A stretch of DNA of 64,000 nt from Paenisporosarcina sp. FSL H8-0542 (GCF_038632915.1 NZ_CP152050.1:1953001-2017000); one strand, 5' to 3'; counted from the stretch's first letter, positions 43,291 to 52,934 are shown. Numbers and translations are program-made. The notes: generated by a model not told the origin, from the sequence alone.

Positions 43291-45571
43291 ACGGATCACC
43301 AGTTGATTCTAATTGTAAATAAGCTAGAAGTTTCAACACTTCATCTTTCATTCCAACGCTTGCTTCCTGGGGTCCAATGCATGCGGGACACCCTTGATCA
43401 CACGGGCACGCCTCGACATGCTGTTCGACGTGTCCAAGTAATTCGGGCCAAACATCAAATACGCGTTCACTGATGCCAATCCCTCCTGGGTAGCTATCAT
43501 AAACGAAAAATGTAGGGAGTTCAGCATGAATCGATTTCACTTGTGGTACAACATGAATATCACGACGATCACAATGGACGAACAACGGGATGAACGATGC
43601 GATGGAAGTCGCTGCACCTGTCATGGCATCTGTGAGCATTGCATCCGTCCAGCCAGAGGGTCGATTGAAACTTAACCAACTCGATGAAGTATGCAATTCT
43701 TCCGGAGGAAGCTGGATAGGACCTGACCCGATATTGTCATGTGTATCAAACCGAATTTTTTTGAATATGGTCGCCATCGCTAAAATCGATACATCCCCAT
43801 AAAACACAGAGCCGTGTTTAAACGTTTTTTCTTTGTCTTCACTCATCACTTTTAATTCAACTGCAAGATTTGCATCTGTAAAGTAGTCTACATCCACTTC
43901 TCTTACAAAGGCTTTCTTTTCTTCCCAGTCCAGCTTTTCCACTTGGAACTGAATGCCCTGATGCAGATAAATCGCTTCTTCATGCAATAATGTCATAGCA
44001 CTGTAACGATCCATTTCTCCAATAACTTTAGTTGCAGCAGGGATGGTTTGGTCAATAATTACGACATTTTCCTGAGAGGCAGAACGTAAACTGATTTCAT
44101 GTGCAGGAAAGCGATCACTCATCCAATGCCATTTGTCAGAGGTTCGAACCAATATTCCTTCTTCTTCCAAATAGGCAAGTAACTCTTGTATTTCAAATTC
44201 CCCGTACTGTTCAGTCGTTTTGAAAGGCAATTCAAAAGAAGCACACTTTAAATGATCCATCAATATAACTAAATTGTCTGGATGAATGCGGGCTTCTTCT
44301 GGAGATTGACCGAGTAAGAATGAAGGGTGATTCACAATATATTGATCAAGTGCAGTTGATTGCGCAACATATATTATCAAGGCCTCATCCTGTCTACGTC
44401 CTGCACGGCCCGCCTGTTGCCAAGCACTTGCAATATTCCCAGGGTAACCGGTCATGATGCAGGCTTGGAGCTGACCAATATCCACACCCAGTTCCAATGC
44501 GTTTGTACTGACTACAGTCTGAATTGTTCCATCCCGCAAACCTTTTTCAATTTGTCGCCGTTCAGAAGGTAAATACCCTCCTCGGTAGCCACGAATGGAT
44601 TCATCATTTATTTTTTTCTTGGATAATTCTTTTAAGTACGTGACAAGCATCTCAACACGTACCCTGCTTTTCGCAAATACGATGGTTTGAATCCCTTCCT
44701 TGTATAGGCGTTTAGCTAGATCTCGAACTTCGAGAATAGCGCTACGTCTGACACCAAAGGTTGGGTGAACGATTGGCGGATTATAAAAAATGAAATTTTT
44801 CTTACCCGACGGTGCACCGTTTTCATCGATCAGTGTATGAGTTTCGTTAGTTAATGATTCGGCCAGTTCTTTCGGGTTTGCAATTGTTGCCGAAGTACAA
44901 ATAAAAACCGGATTACTTCCATAATATTGACAGATGCGTTTTAATCGACGCAAAACATGTGCCACGTGACTTCCAAACACGCCTTTGTATGTATGCAGCT
45001 CATCGACCACTATATACTTCAAATTTTCGAACAAGGAAACCCATTTCGTATGATGAGGTAATATACCCGAATGGAGCATATCAGGATTGGTCAAAACAAT
45101 ATGACCAGCCTTTCTTACTTTCGTACGAATTGCCGGTGAAGTGTCGCCATCATAGGTGTAACTCAAAATATCTTGATTCATTTGTTCAATCAATAAATTC
45201 AAGTCGGATTTTTGGTCTTGAGCGAGCGCTTTCGTGGGAAATAAATAAAGTGCCCTTGAAGAACTGTCTTCGACGATTGATTGAAGGACAGGCAAATGAT
45301 AGCAAAGGGATTTCCCCGAAGCAGTGGGGGTGATGGCTGTAAAGGATTGACCCATACGCGCTATATCATATGCAATTCTCTGATGGCTATAGAGTTGTGT
45401 AATGCCCCGTTCGTTCAGTGCCTGCTGGATGGACGGATGTAAATCTTCGGGGAAATCAGACAAGAATGCCTCTTTTTTCTCAATCGTATGCCAATGAACA
45501 ATTCGTTCTCGCATGACCGGGTCTTGCTTCCATTCACTTAATATGTCATTAATTGATTGTTTCCTGATCAA
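43280..45571 (-). CDS. mrfA: DEAD/DEAH-type DNA helicase MrfA (YprA)
   Basis: About 763 residues of a superfamily 2 helicase. Motifs: TPTASGKSLCYHLP (Walker A), PTKALAQDQ (Ia), TNPDMLH, VDELHTYKG (motif II), CTSATIANP (III), VFAKSRVRVE (IV), STNALELGVDIGQ (V) and QQAGRAGRR (VI). The C-terminal MrfA-specific domain ends in a zinc-binding CPCDQGCPACIG cluster with four Cys. B. subtilis MrfA is a 3'-5' helicase of mitomycin adduct repair that partners MrfB. I prefer the TTG at 45569-45571, 8 nt after AAGG; a GTG at 45578-45580 is in frame but overlaps the ribosome binding site. It overlaps yppE. Confidence 0.92.
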   Translation of the reverse strand: MIRKQSINDILSEWKQDPVMRERIVHWHTIEKKEAFLSDFPEDLHPSIQQALNERGITQLYSHQRIAYDIARMGQSFTAITPTASGKSLCYHLPVLQSIVEDSSSRALYLFPTKALAQDQKSDLNLLIEQMNQDILSYTYDGDTSPAIRTKVRKAGHIVLTNPDMLHSGILPHHTKWVSLFENLKYIVVDELHTYKGVFGSHVAHVLRRLKRICQYYGSNPVFICTSATIANPKELAESLTNETHTLIDENGAPSGKKNFIFYNPPIVHPTFGVRRSAILEVRDLAKRLYKEGIQTIVFAKSRVRVEMLVTYLKELSKKKINDESIRGYRGGYLPSERRQIEKGLRDGTIQTVVSTNALELGVDIGQLQACIMTGYPGNIASAWQQAGRAGRRQDEALIIYVAQSTALDQYIVNHPSFLLGQSPEEARIHPDNLVILMDHLKCASFELPFKTTEQYGEFEIQELLAYLEEEGILVRTSDKWHWMSDRFPAHEISLRSASQENVVIIDQTIPAATKVIGEMDRYSAMTLLHEEAIYLHQGIQFQVEKLDWEEKKAFVREVDVDYFTDANLAVELKVMSEDKEKTFKHGSVFYGDVSILAMATIFKKIRFDTHDNIGSGPIQLPPEELHTSSSWLSFNRPSGWTDAMLTDAMTGAATSIASFIPLFVHCDRRDIHVVPQVKSIHAELPTFFVYDSYPGGIGISERVFDVWPELLGHVEQHVEACPCDQGCPACIGPQEASVGMKDEVLKLLAYLQLESTGDPYVI

Positions 45572-45932
45572 GCTTTTCACCTTCTTGCTCTATGGCATGT
45601 ATAAAAGTTTGCAACGTGTAACAAGTTGACTGTATAGACTGCGCAAACCTCTTTTTTCCAGTCTCTTTATAAAATGATTGAACAACATATTGATTGAAAG
45701 CTTCAATTGCCGCATCTATTTGTTGGATTCGCATATACTTCGGACGGTGATGGTTAATCCAAGAGTTGGCATTTGCTCTCCATTCAATTAGGAAAGCATG
45801 CCAATAATCGGCATGGGGCTTCACTTGTGAAAAAAAATCAGGAGATGCCTCCCTATCACGCATCTCTTGATGACGTATTAGACAGTTTTGACTTTCTTCC
45901 AAAATTAATTTAGTATGTTCGTTTAACTTCAT
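45549..45932 (-). CDS. yppE: YppE family protein (DUF1798)
   Basis: A 127-residue all-helical cytoplasmic protein of the DUF1798 family, a four-helix bundle whose B. subtilis member YppE has 123 residues. The pattern KPHADYWHAFLIEWRANANSWI is typical. No function is known. The ATG at 45930-45932 has AAAGGGG upstream; a longer in-frame extension would run through the terminator of the gene to its right. Its 3' end overlaps the start of mrfA by 23 bp, so yppE, mrfA and mrfB probably form one operon. Confidence 0.8.
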   Translation of the reverse strand: MKLNEHTKLILEESQNCLIRHQEMRDREASPDFFSQVKPHADYWHAFLIEWRANANSWINHHRPKYMRIQQIDAAIEAFNQYVVQSFYKETGKKRFAQSIQSTCYTLQTFIHAIEQEGEKLDQETIN

Positions 45933-45963
45933 GTTCTCAGCCCCTTTGTTACTGTTTATAGTA

Positions 45964-45993
45964 ACAAAAAAAAGTGGTTTTAACCACTTTTTT
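45964..45993 (-). terminator. Terminator after the 61-residue gene
   Basis: A perfect 13-bp stem, AAAAAAGTGGTTA with TAACCACTTTTTT, has a near-absent loop and a T-rich tail on the minus strand. It overlaps the stop codon of the small gene. Confidence 0.8.
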
Positions 45994-46165
45994 GCGAACA
46001 GGTATTCCATTCTATCATTTGTTCCGTTTCTTTTAATGCTTTTCCTACTTGATGCCCTTTATCGATGACAGTTTGCGTTTGTGTAGATCTTTCCTGTATA
46101 AATCGTGCTTCCAAGATATGTTCAAGTAATGACAATTGTTCAATCAATTCTTCTATACGTTTCAT
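45980..46165 (-). CDS. Hypothetical protein, 61 residues
   Basis: I do not recognise this gene. It has an ideal GGAGGG ribosome binding site 8 nt before the ATG at 46165 and its own terminator, so it is likely real. The first 30 residues are a charged amphipathic helix (KRIEELIEQLSLLEHILEARF). It occupies the place of the small ypp genes next to recU in B. subtilis and is divergent from recU. Confidence 0.55.
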   Translation of the reverse strand: MKRIEELIEQLSLLEHILEARFIQERSTQTQTVIDKGHQVGKALKETEQMIEWNTCSQKSG

Positions 46166-46347
46166 GCTGCATCCCTCCAGTTGTTAGTGAAGTTCTCCAT
46201 AACATGATGAAATCCTTTGCCAACGACAAAACTAGAAGGATTAAGCTAATACTTACAACAATTCGACACACAAACTATGAAACCTTAAAGCGCGAATCAC
46301 GTCTAGTAGGGTGTGGTTATGATAAACTGGTATGCGAGGTGACGAGC

Positions 46348-46968
46348 ATGGCATTTAACTACCCGAATGGTAAGATTTATACGCCCACAAAAAATAATTC
46401 GGAAAAACGTGCAAAGAAGGATTATACCTTCAGTAACCGGGGAAAAACCTTAGAGGATGAGATTAATGAAACAAATGACTTTTATATGCAAAAAGGTACG
46501 GCAGTCATTCATAAAAAACCTGTACCTATCCAAGTAGTAAAAGTAGAATATCCTTCCCGAAGTGCAGCTGTCATAAGAGAAGCCTATTATCGGACTGCTT
46601 CGACAACAGACTTTAATGGTGTATGGCAAGGCATTCATGTGGATTTTGAAGCGAAAGAAACGAAAAATAAAACTTCCTTCCCTTTAAAGAATATCCATGC
46701 TCATCAAATTGACCACATGCGACTGGTAACGGAACAGAAAGGTCTTACCTTTTTAATCGTTCGTTTTTCATCCATCAATCGATATTTCATTTTACCTTAT
46801 CGTCCCCTTCAAGATGCATGGGATGAAATGTGTAAAGGTGGTCGCAAATCAATTCCGTTCGAATTTTTCGAACAACATGCCTTTGAAATAGTCCCAGGAG
46901 CTTATCCTCCAATTGACTATTTGCGGGGAGTAACAAAGATGCTTTCAGAGGAATCTGTGAAGCCGTGA
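46348..46968 (+). CDS. recU: Holliday junction resolvase RecU
   Basis: A 206-residue resolvase of the type II restriction-endonuclease fold. NRGKTLEDEINETNDFY (around residues 29-45) and HVDFEAKETKN (around 92-102) contain the conserved Glu/Asp/Glu/Lys active site. RecU binds and cuts four-way junctions in homologous recombination and chromosome segregation. The ATG at 46348-46350 has GAGGTGA upstream; in-frame upstream ATGs lack a site and would extend into the divergent promoter region. ponA follows 16 bp later, the same recU-ponA operon as in B. subtilis. Confidence 0.95.
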   Translation: MAFNYPNGKIYTPTKNNSEKRAKKDYTFSNRGKTLEDEINETNDFYMQKGTAVIHKKPVPIQVVKVEYPSRSAAVIREAYYRTASTTDFNGVWQGIHVDFEAKETKNKTSFPLKNIHAHQIDHMRLVTEQKGLTFLIVRFSSINRYFILPYRPLQDAWDEMCKGGRKSIPFEFFEQHAFEIVPGAYPPIDYLRGVTKMLSEESVKP

Positions 46969-46984
46969 AAGTGAGGAGACGTTC

Positions 46985-49690
46985 GTGAGCGAAAAAGCTA
47001 ACTCTCGTGGACAACGAAGAAAAGAATTAGAAAAACAAAAGAAATCGAAAAAAAGAAGTACAACAGGTTGGTTTAAACGTATTATTATGGCCTGTCTCAT
47101 TATTGGATTGGCAGGACTGTTATTCGGTGGAGGACTCTTTGTTTATTACGCAAGCTCTGCACCAGAATTAGATGAAGAATCATTAAAGGACCCAATTTCA
47201 TCTGAGTTTTATGATGTAAATGGCGATGTCTTTGCAACAATTGGATCCGAAAACCGAGATTATGTGAATTACGAAGATATCCCTAAAGAAATGGAAGAAG
47301 CCATATTGGCTACTGAAGACGCTCGTTTCTATAAACATAACGGAATTGATTTTTACCGCCTTGGTGGAGCAATTCTTGCTAACATTACAAGTGGATTTGG
47401 TTCTCAAGGTGCTAGTACTTTAACACAACAAGTGATAAAAAATTCATTTTTACAAAATGAAAAAACGTTAAAACGTAAAGCTCAAGAAGCTTATCTTGCT
47501 TATCAACTTGAACAAAAGTATGAAAAAGAAGAAATTTTTGAGATGTACTTCAACAAAGTCTTAATGTCAGGAAATATTTATGGATTTGGGACTGCATCTG
47601 AAAGCTTTTTCGGAAAAGAATTAAAAGACTTGGAGCTACACGAAATGGCGATGTTGGCCGGAATGCCTCAAAGTCCGAACAACTACAATCCTTTCAAGCA
47701 TCCCGAAGCCGCAGAAAAACGTCGAAATATCGTTTTACGCCTGATGGAACAGCATGGGAAAATTACAAAAGCTGAAATGGAAGAAGCACAAGCGATTCCA
47801 ATAACTGAAGGTTTACTAGCTGAAGAAAATCGCAAACCTTCGAATTCTACCAAGTATCTTGCCTTTTTGGATATTGTATTGAATGAACTGGCAGCTAAAA
47901 GCTCAGATGATTCTTTAGCTGATGGATTGAAAGTCTATACGACGCTTGATCCACAAGCTCAGGGTTCAGTAGAAGAGGCTTTTTCAGGAGATAACTTCCC
48001 TACTCAAGAAATGCAAGCAGGAATGACCGTATTGGATACGAAAACAGGTGCCATTGTTGCAGTAGGTGGCGGTCGTGATTATGGCCCAAGCTTCGAATTT
48101 AACTACGCGCAAGATGTTTCAAAACGTGGTATTGGTTCAACTGTTAAACCGATCCTGGATTATGGTCCTGCCATCGAATATTTGAATTGGTCTACTGGTC
48201 ACACCCTGGTTGATGAAAAAATGAATTATTCAAATTCAGATCAACAAATTTACAATTTCGATAATGAATATCTGGGAGCTATGACAGCGCGTGAAGCATT
48301 GTATCGTTCTCGAAATATACCAGCTGTTAAAGCCTTCAAAGAAGTCGAAAGTGGTGACCGCAAAGAATTTGCCAATAATTTAGGCATTACTGGTGACTAT
48401 CTCGATTATGAATCTGCTGCGATTGGAGCAACTACCGGAATCAACACGATTAAGTTGGCAGCGTCATATGCAGCTTTCGGGAATGACGGCATGTACTCAG
48501 ACCCTTACACTATTAGTGAAATTGTTTATCGTGATGGAGAAACGAAGAAAACATTTAAACCTAAATCAAAACCAGCCATGAAAGATTCAACTGCTTTTAT
48601 GGTGACCGATATGCTTCGAGATGTAGTTAGTGAGCGCAGAGGCGCATCTGGTAAAGCAGCAATCATTCCAGGCTTGGATGTTGCAGGTAAAACAGGAACC
48701 ACCAACTATACATCCAAAGAATTTAATGATTATAATTTGCCTGAAGGCTCAGCTCCGGATATTTGGTTTGCTGGTTATACGACAAATTATTCAATCGCCG
48801 TTTGGACTGGTTATAAAGAACGTAAACAAGCAATCAATACAGCCGATTCAACTGAACGCACTTTCGCCCAAAGATTGTTTAAAGATGTTATGACAAATAT
48901 ATCTGCAGACAAAGATACACCACGCTTTAAACGACCAAATTCAGTTGTAGAAGCAACTGTTGAAGTGGGCACTTCCCCTCTTCGTCTTGCAAGTGAATTT
49001 ACACCGGACAACTTGAAACGAACAGAATTATTTGTTCGTGGAACTGAACCAACTAAAGTTTCCGAGGAATATGAACAAATTGAAGTGGAAGCACCATCAA
49101 ATTTCAAAGCTGAATACAGTGAAGGCGATCAATCAGCTACATTATCCTGGAAGCACAAAGCACCAAAACGTGATAAAGACAAAGTGGATGTAGCATTTGA
49201 AGTTTCGTTTGCAGTGGATGGAGGCACTCCTTCGGTTCTACAAACCACTAGCCAGGAAGGCTTGATTGTCACAGGCATTACTCCAGGCAGTACCTATACA
49301 TTTACTGTAGTGGCAATAGCAGAAGGAGTACGAAGCGAACCAGCTAGTACAACACTTGAAATTGATGCCACTGAAGTACCTGAATCGGAAATTCCTGGTG
49401 AAGGGAATGGTAACGGGAACGGGAACGGAAATGGTAATGGTAATGGTAACGGGAACGGAAATGGTAATGGTAATGGCGGGTCAGATGGCGATGGAACGAC
49501 ACCTCCACCTGATGAAGGGACGACACCACCTGTCGATGGGACAACGCCTCCTCCTGAAGGTGAAACTCCCCCACCGCCAGAAGGTGGGGGCGATGATGGA
49601 TCAACTGAAGGTGCCGCAAACAGTACAGAAAATAAGACTCAAGCGAGAACCGCCTCAATATCGAATTCTGATTCCTCTATAAGTCCATAA
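46985..49690 (+). CDS. ponA: Penicillin-binding protein 1A (bifunctional transglycosylase/transpeptidase)
   Basis: A 901-residue class A PBP. A basic cytoplasmic tail precedes one membrane helix (about 33-55). The GT51 transglycosylase has ATEDARFYKHNGID and GASTLTQQVIKN. The transpeptidase has SxxK at Ser385 (GSTVKP), a SRN motif and KTG at Lys569. An Fn3 domain follows (about 700-795), then a tail of about 13 Gly-Asn dipeptides and a Pro/Gly/Asp-rich region outside the cell. It polymerises and cross-links peptidoglycan. It starts with GTG behind GAGGAG and forms an operon with recU. Partner GpsB is encoded nearby. Confidence 0.95.
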   Translation: MSEKANSRGQRRKELEKQKKSKKRSTTGWFKRIIMACLIIGLAGLLFGGGLFVYYASSAPELDEESLKDPISSEFYDVNGDVFATIGSENRDYVNYEDIPKEMEEAILATEDARFYKHNGIDFYRLGGAILANITSGFGSQGASTLTQQVIKNSFLQNEKTLKRKAQEAYLAYQLEQKYEKEEIFEMYFNKVLMSGNIYGFGTASESFFGKELKDLELHEMAMLAGMPQSPNNYNPFKHPEAAEKRRNIVLRLMEQHGKITKAEMEEAQAIPITEGLLAEENRKPSNSTKYLAFLDIVLNELAAKSSDDSLADGLKVYTTLDPQAQGSVEEAFSGDNFPTQEMQAGMTVLDTKTGAIVAVGGGRDYGPSFEFNYAQDVSKRGIGSTVKPILDYGPAIEYLNWSTGHTLVDEKMNYSNSDQQIYNFDNEYLGAMTAREALYRSRNIPAVKAFKEVESGDRKEFANNLGITGDYLDYESAAIGATTGINTIKLAASYAAFGNDGMYSDPYTISEIVYRDGETKKTFKPKSKPAMKDSTAFMVTDMLRDVVSERRGASGKAAIIPGLDVAGKTGTTNYTSKEFNDYNLPEGSAPDIWFAGYTTNYSIAVWTGYKERKQAINTADSTERTFAQRLFKDVMTNISADKDTPRFKRPNSVVEATVEVGTSPLRLASEFTPDNLKRTELFVRGTEPTKVSEEYEQIEVEAPSNFKAEYSEGDQSATLSWKHKAPKRDKDKVDVAFEVSFAVDGGTPSVLQTTSQEGLIVTGITPGSTYTFTVVAIAEGVRSEPASTTLEIDATEVPESEIPGEGNGNGNGNGNGNGNGNGNGNGNGNGGSDGDGTTPPPDEGTTPPVDGTTPPPEGETPPPPEGGGDDGSTEGAANSTENKTQARTASISNSDSSISP
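49402..49478 (+). repeat. Hexanucleotide repeat encoding Gly-Asn dipeptides in ponA
   Basis: About 13 hexamer units of the type GGN-AAY (GGGAAC, GGAAAT, GGTAAT, GGTAAC) encode a (Gly-Asn)n linker in PBP1A. Units differ by synonymous bases and in part recur as a higher-order block (49415-49444 and 49451-49474 share the order GGGAAC-GGAAAT-GGTAAT). Confidence 0.85.
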
Positions 49691-49694
49691 TATA

Positions 49695-49733
49695 AAAAAG
49701 AAGCAGATCCTTTTAGGATCTGCTTCTTTTTAG
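49695..49733. terminator. Bidirectional terminator between ponA and ypoC
   Basis: A perfect 15-bp stem (49696-49710 with 49716-49730) is followed by T-runs on both strands. It ends recU-ponA on the plus strand and the nth-ypoC series on the minus strand. Confidence 0.9.
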
Positions 49734-50083
49734 TTTGATTTTATGCGCAATCGAGCAATTTTCTTGATTGTTTCATCGAATAACTCATTTAACTGACTAG
49801 AAGCAACATAGCGATTCGAATTCGTAATGATAAATATATATCGTTCTTTCCCGTTTAGAGGAAGGATTTCGTAGTCTTGAATCTCTTCAGGCTTAAAACT
49901 TGTTGATTCTGATACTTGAACCAAGAAATCTTCATATAGCTTAATGCCTAAAAGCATCTGCTCATGAACACCCTTATTTTTCAGTTTAAAAGCATCTTTT
50001 ATCATTTCTTTTAAAGTCGACCATTGACTTAGAATGCCGCTAAGATGTTCTTTTTGTGCATGTTTGGCATCAAATCGAATCAA
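49730..50083 (-). CDS. ypoC: YpoC family protein
   Basis: A 117-residue cytoplasmic protein in the position of ypoC between ponA and nth, shorter than its B. subtilis counterpart as I recall it. It has an N-terminal helical part (WSTLKEMIKDAFKLK) and a strand-rich C-terminal part with KERYIFIITNSNRYVASSQL. Function is unknown. The start is a TTG that overlaps the nth stop (ATTTGA), a coupling signal, and its own end overlaps the shared terminator. Confidence 0.75.
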   Translation of the reverse strand: MIRFDAKHAQKEHLSGILSQWSTLKEMIKDAFKLKNKGVHEQMLLGIKLYEDFLVQVSESTSFKPEEIQDYEILPLNGKERYIFIITNSNRYVASSQLNELFDETIKKIARLRIKSN

Positions 50084-50739
50084 ATTTCTACCAATCCTTT
50101 GTTTAGCCTTTTTTTCCCTTCACGACACAAGGACAACAGTGGACACACTGGACATTGGGGGTTTTGTGCTTTGCAATGATAACGACCGAAGAAAATAAGT
50201 TGGTGATGTGTTCTTGACCACTTGTCCATAGGCGTCTTTTTCATGATTGTTTCTTCAACTTGCAGAACCGAATCTTTCCAGCGACAGAGACCCAGTCGTT
50301 TTGTCACTCGCTCCACATGTGTATCCACTGCCAATGCAGGGATATCAAACGCAACTGAAACGACAACATTTGCTGTTTTACGACCCACTCCAGGAAGTGT
50401 GGTTAACAAATCACGATTGGCAGGAACTTCACCATCAAATTGTTCAAGCAGCATTCGACACAATGCTTGTATGTTTTTTGCTTTGTTACGAAACAATCCA
50501 ATTGAACGTATATCATCCTGTAGTTCTTCCAGTGGCACACTTAAATAATCTTCCGGGGTTTGATACTTTGCGAATAAAGCCGGGGTCACTTTATTTACGA
50601 GTACATCCGTACATTGTGCAGAAAGCAATGTGGCGATTGTCAGCTCAAATGGATTGGCGTGAACGAGCTCACAATGAGCATCAGGGAACATTCTATCCAT
50701 TTCTGATAAACAATACTCCCATTGACTTTTTGTCAGCAT
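50080..50739 (-). CDS. nth: Endonuclease III
   Basis: A 219-residue base-excision repair DNA glycosylase/AP lyase. The helix-hairpin-helix LPGVGRKTANVV (around residues 114-125) contains the catalytic Lys, and the catalytic Asp is in AVDTHVERV (around 137). The four Cys of the 4Fe-4S cluster lie at the end in C-x6-C-x2-C-x5-C spacing. It removes oxidised pyrimidines and nicks abasic sites. It is flanked by dnaD and ypoC in the standard order, with only 12 bp to dnaD. Confidence 0.96.
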   Translation of the reverse strand: MLTKSQWEYCLSEMDRMFPDAHCELVHANPFELTIATLLSAQCTDVLVNKVTPALFAKYQTPEDYLSVPLEELQDDIRSIGLFRNKAKNIQALCRMLLEQFDGEVPANRDLLTTLPGVGRKTANVVVSVAFDIPALAVDTHVERVTKRLGLCRWKDSVLQVEETIMKKTPMDKWSRTHHQLIFFGRYHCKAQNPQCPVCPLLSLCREGKKRLNKGLVEI

Positions 50740-50751
50740 ATTTTCACTTCC

Positions 50752-51468
50752 CTACTCTCGCTCTTCTAACCAATTATAGAATGGTACTTTATTTGATTTT
50801 TGCGGTTGTGTTGGTGGCGATGTTCTTTCCGGTACTGTGCGGAATTGACTTGCTTGTTTTTCAACATCCTGCATGGTTTTGACATTTTTCTTTTTCCATT
50901 CAAACAAAATGCGATCGATGTAGCGTAAGCTCATTTTTTGTGCAAGTACAGCTTCTTTCAATGCTGCTCGAATCAACTCGGGTGATTGCTGATCTTGATC
51001 CATCCACATTGCAATAGTTTCACTTTCCATAGGGGAAAGGAAACGCCCGAATTCTTGTTCAAACAATCGGAAAATCTCGCCTTCTTGTTCTTTTTGAGTC
51101 ATTACTTTCTGTGACGTTCTTTCTTCCAGAACTGTGTCAATTAACCGATTCCATAATGAGTGAAAAGAAAAGGCTTCAATCAATACTCCTTTATCATCAT
51201 ATCTTTGTTGTATCGATAAATACCCTTTTTGGAACAATCTTTGCATATGTCGACTTACTTGTTCCGATGTAAAATGGGAACGTTCCACTAAATCATCTGG
51301 CGTGGGAAAATGATTTCCCTTATCGATAAACGCCACCATATGAAGAATTAAAAAGGCTTCATCATCCTGGATATCACACTTTTTGTAATGTTGAAAAAAG
51401 AGCTGGGAAATGGTTACATTTCCCTGCTCTGTCCACATACGGAGCCGATCTGGCTGTTGCTGTTGCAT
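50752..51468 (-). CDS. dnaD: DNA replication initiation protein DnaD
   Basis: A 238-residue primosomal protein. The N-terminal winged-helix DDBH1 domain occupies about 15-110 and the C-terminal DDBH2 domain about 130-205 (EEFGRxLSP form EQEFGRFLSPMESETIAMW, then LRYIDRILFEWKKKNVKT). The end VPFYNWLE matches B. subtilis DnaD. It remodels DNA and helps DnaB load the DnaC helicase at oriC and at stalled forks. It starts with ATG behind AAAGGAG. It may be co-transcribed with asnS, from which it is separated by a spacer carrying a hairpin. Confidence 0.95.
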   Translation of the reverse strand: MQQQQPDRLRMWTEQGNVTISQLFFQHYKKCDIQDDEAFLILHMVAFIDKGNHFPTPDDLVERSHFTSEQVSRHMQRLFQKGYLSIQQRYDDKGVLIEAFSFHSLWNRLIDTVLEERTSQKVMTQKEQEGEIFRLFEQEFGRFLSPMESETIAMWMDQDQQSPELIRAALKEAVLAQKMSLRYIDRILFEWKKKNVKTMQDVEKQASQFRTVPERTSPPTQPQKSNKVPFYNWLEERE

Positions 51469-51555
51469 ACCCGAACTCTCCTTTGTACTTATAATATTGA
51501 TAAAAAACTCATGTTACGAATTTTAGCTGTTTTCTTTACTTTCCTACATGTCTAG

Positions 51556-51609
51556 TTCCGAAGCCCAGCTCGTACCTTCCACCGTCGGAGTCGAGCTAGC
51601 GTGGGCTTC
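51556..51609. other. GC-rich hairpin between asnS and dnaD
   Basis: GAAGCCCA at one end pairs with TGGGCTTC at the other, and AGCTCG pairs with CGAGCT inside, leaving a loop of about 18 nt. There is no T-run on either side. It may be a processing or stability element, or a dispersed palindrome. Confidence 0.55.
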
Positions 51610-51623
51610 TGCACTTTTCTTGT

Positions 51624-52919
51624 TTATGGATATAAACGGTTTAATAAGCGTGGGAACGGAATCGCTTCACGGACGTGTTCTGCTCCACTGATCCATGCTA
51701 CTGTGCGCTCTAATCCTAGTCCGAATCCTGAGTGTGGCACGGAGCCTTGTTTACGCAGTTCCAAGTACCATGCATATGCTTTTTCATCCAGTTCGTGTTC
51801 TGCAAGACGTTGTTTCAATAAATCGTAATCGTGAATACGTTCTGAACCACCGATGATTTCGCCATAGCCTTCAGGTGCAATTAAGTCCGCACATAAAACG
51901 ACATCATCACGTTCTGGGTGTGGCTGCATATAGAATGGTTTAATACCAATCGGATAATGCGTGATGAATACAGGCTTGTCATAATGTTCAGCAATTGCAG
52001 TTTCATGTGGTGAGCCAAAATCATCACCCCATTGAATATCATCAAACCCTTTTGCATTTAAGAATGTGATGGCATCGTCATAAGAAATACGTGGGAAAGG
52101 AGCTTGAATATGTTCAAGTTTCGTTACGTCACGATCAAGACGCTCCAACTCCAACTTACAGTTTTTCAGGACTGATTGAACAACGTATGAAACATATTGC
52201 TCTTGCACCACAAGATTTTCTTCAAATTCCGTGAAAGCCATTTCCGGCTCGATCATCCAGAATTCAATCAGATGGCGACGTGTTTTTGATTTTTCAGCGC
52301 GGAAAGTAGGACCGAATGAGAACACTTTTCCAAGTGCCATAGCAGCCGCTTCCATATAAAGTTGACCTGATTGAGAAAGATATGCATCTTCATCAAAATA
52401 TTTGGTCTGGAACAATTCAGAAGTTCCTTCAGGAGCAGATCCTGTTAAAATCGGCGGATCTACTTTTGCAAATCCATTTTCATTGAAAAATTCATAAGTT
52501 GCACGGATGACTTCATTACGGATTTTCATAATGGCATGTTGTTTACGTGAACGCAACCATAAATGACGGTTATCCATCAAAAATTCAGTTCCATGTTCTT
52601 TTGGTGTGATTGGGAAATCTACTGCTTCGTGAATGACTTCGATATCTTTCACTTGAAGTTCAAAGCCAAACGAAGAACGCTCATCTTTAGTAACTTCTCC
52701 GACAACGTACATTGACGTTTCCTGTGTTAAAGATTTTGCTTTGATAAATAATTCTTCTGCCACATCTGCCTTAACAACAACGCCTTGTACGAAGCCAGAA
52801 CCATCGCGTAGTTGCAAGAATGCAATCTTTCCACTTGAACGTTTATTGGCTAACCAAGCACCTAATTTTACTGTTTCGCCTAAGTGTTTTGGCATTTCGT
52901 GAATCATAATTTTTTTCAT
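51624..52919 (-). CDS. asnS: Asparaginyl-tRNA synthetase
   Basis: A 431-residue class IIb aminoacyl-tRNA synthetase. An N-terminal OB-fold anticodon-binding domain (about 15-105, with [17 protein letters not shown]) precedes the catalytic domain. Motif 2 is [21 protein letters not shown] and motif 3 is [13 protein letters not shown] near the C-terminus. It charges tRNA-Asn directly. The ATG at 52919 has TGGAGGAA upstream, and the gene lies 15 bp behind aspB, so aspartate metabolism and Asn-tRNA charging share an operon, as in B. subtilis. Confidence 0.96.
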   Translation of the reverse strand: MKKIMIHEMPKHLGETVKLGAWLANKRSSGKIAFLQLRDGSGFVQGVVVKADVAEELFIKAKSLTQETSMYVVGEVTKDERSSFGFELQVKDIEVIHEAVDFPITPKEHGTEFLMDNRHLWLRSRKQHAIMKIRNEVIRATYEFFNENGFAKVDPPILTGSAPEGTSELFQTKYFDEDAYLSQSGQLYMEAAAMALGKVFSFGPTFRAEKSKTRRHLIEFWMIEPEMAFTEFEENLVVQEQYVSYVVQSVLKNCKLELERLDRDVTKLEHIQAPFPRISYDDAITFLNAKGFDDIQWGDDFGSPHETAIAEHYDKPVFITHYPIGIKPFYMQPHPERDDVVLCADLIAPEGYGEIIGGSERIHDYDLLKQRLAEHELDEKAYAWYLELRKQGSVPHSGFGLGLERTVAWISGAEHVREAIPFPRLLNRLYP

Positions 52920-52934
52920 AAATTCCTCCAGAAA

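Noticed and set aside
37990-45571. Cluster of helicases and a nuclease (ypvA, mrfA, mrfB) as an undescribed defence system
   Set aside because: These genes are recognisable orthologues in a conserved Bacillales order, and MrfA/MrfB are already described as mitomycin repair factors.
49344-49658. Antisense 104-codon and overlapping 108-codon frames in the ponA tail
   Set aside because: They arise from the Gly-Asn and Pro/Gly repeats, which keep all frames open.
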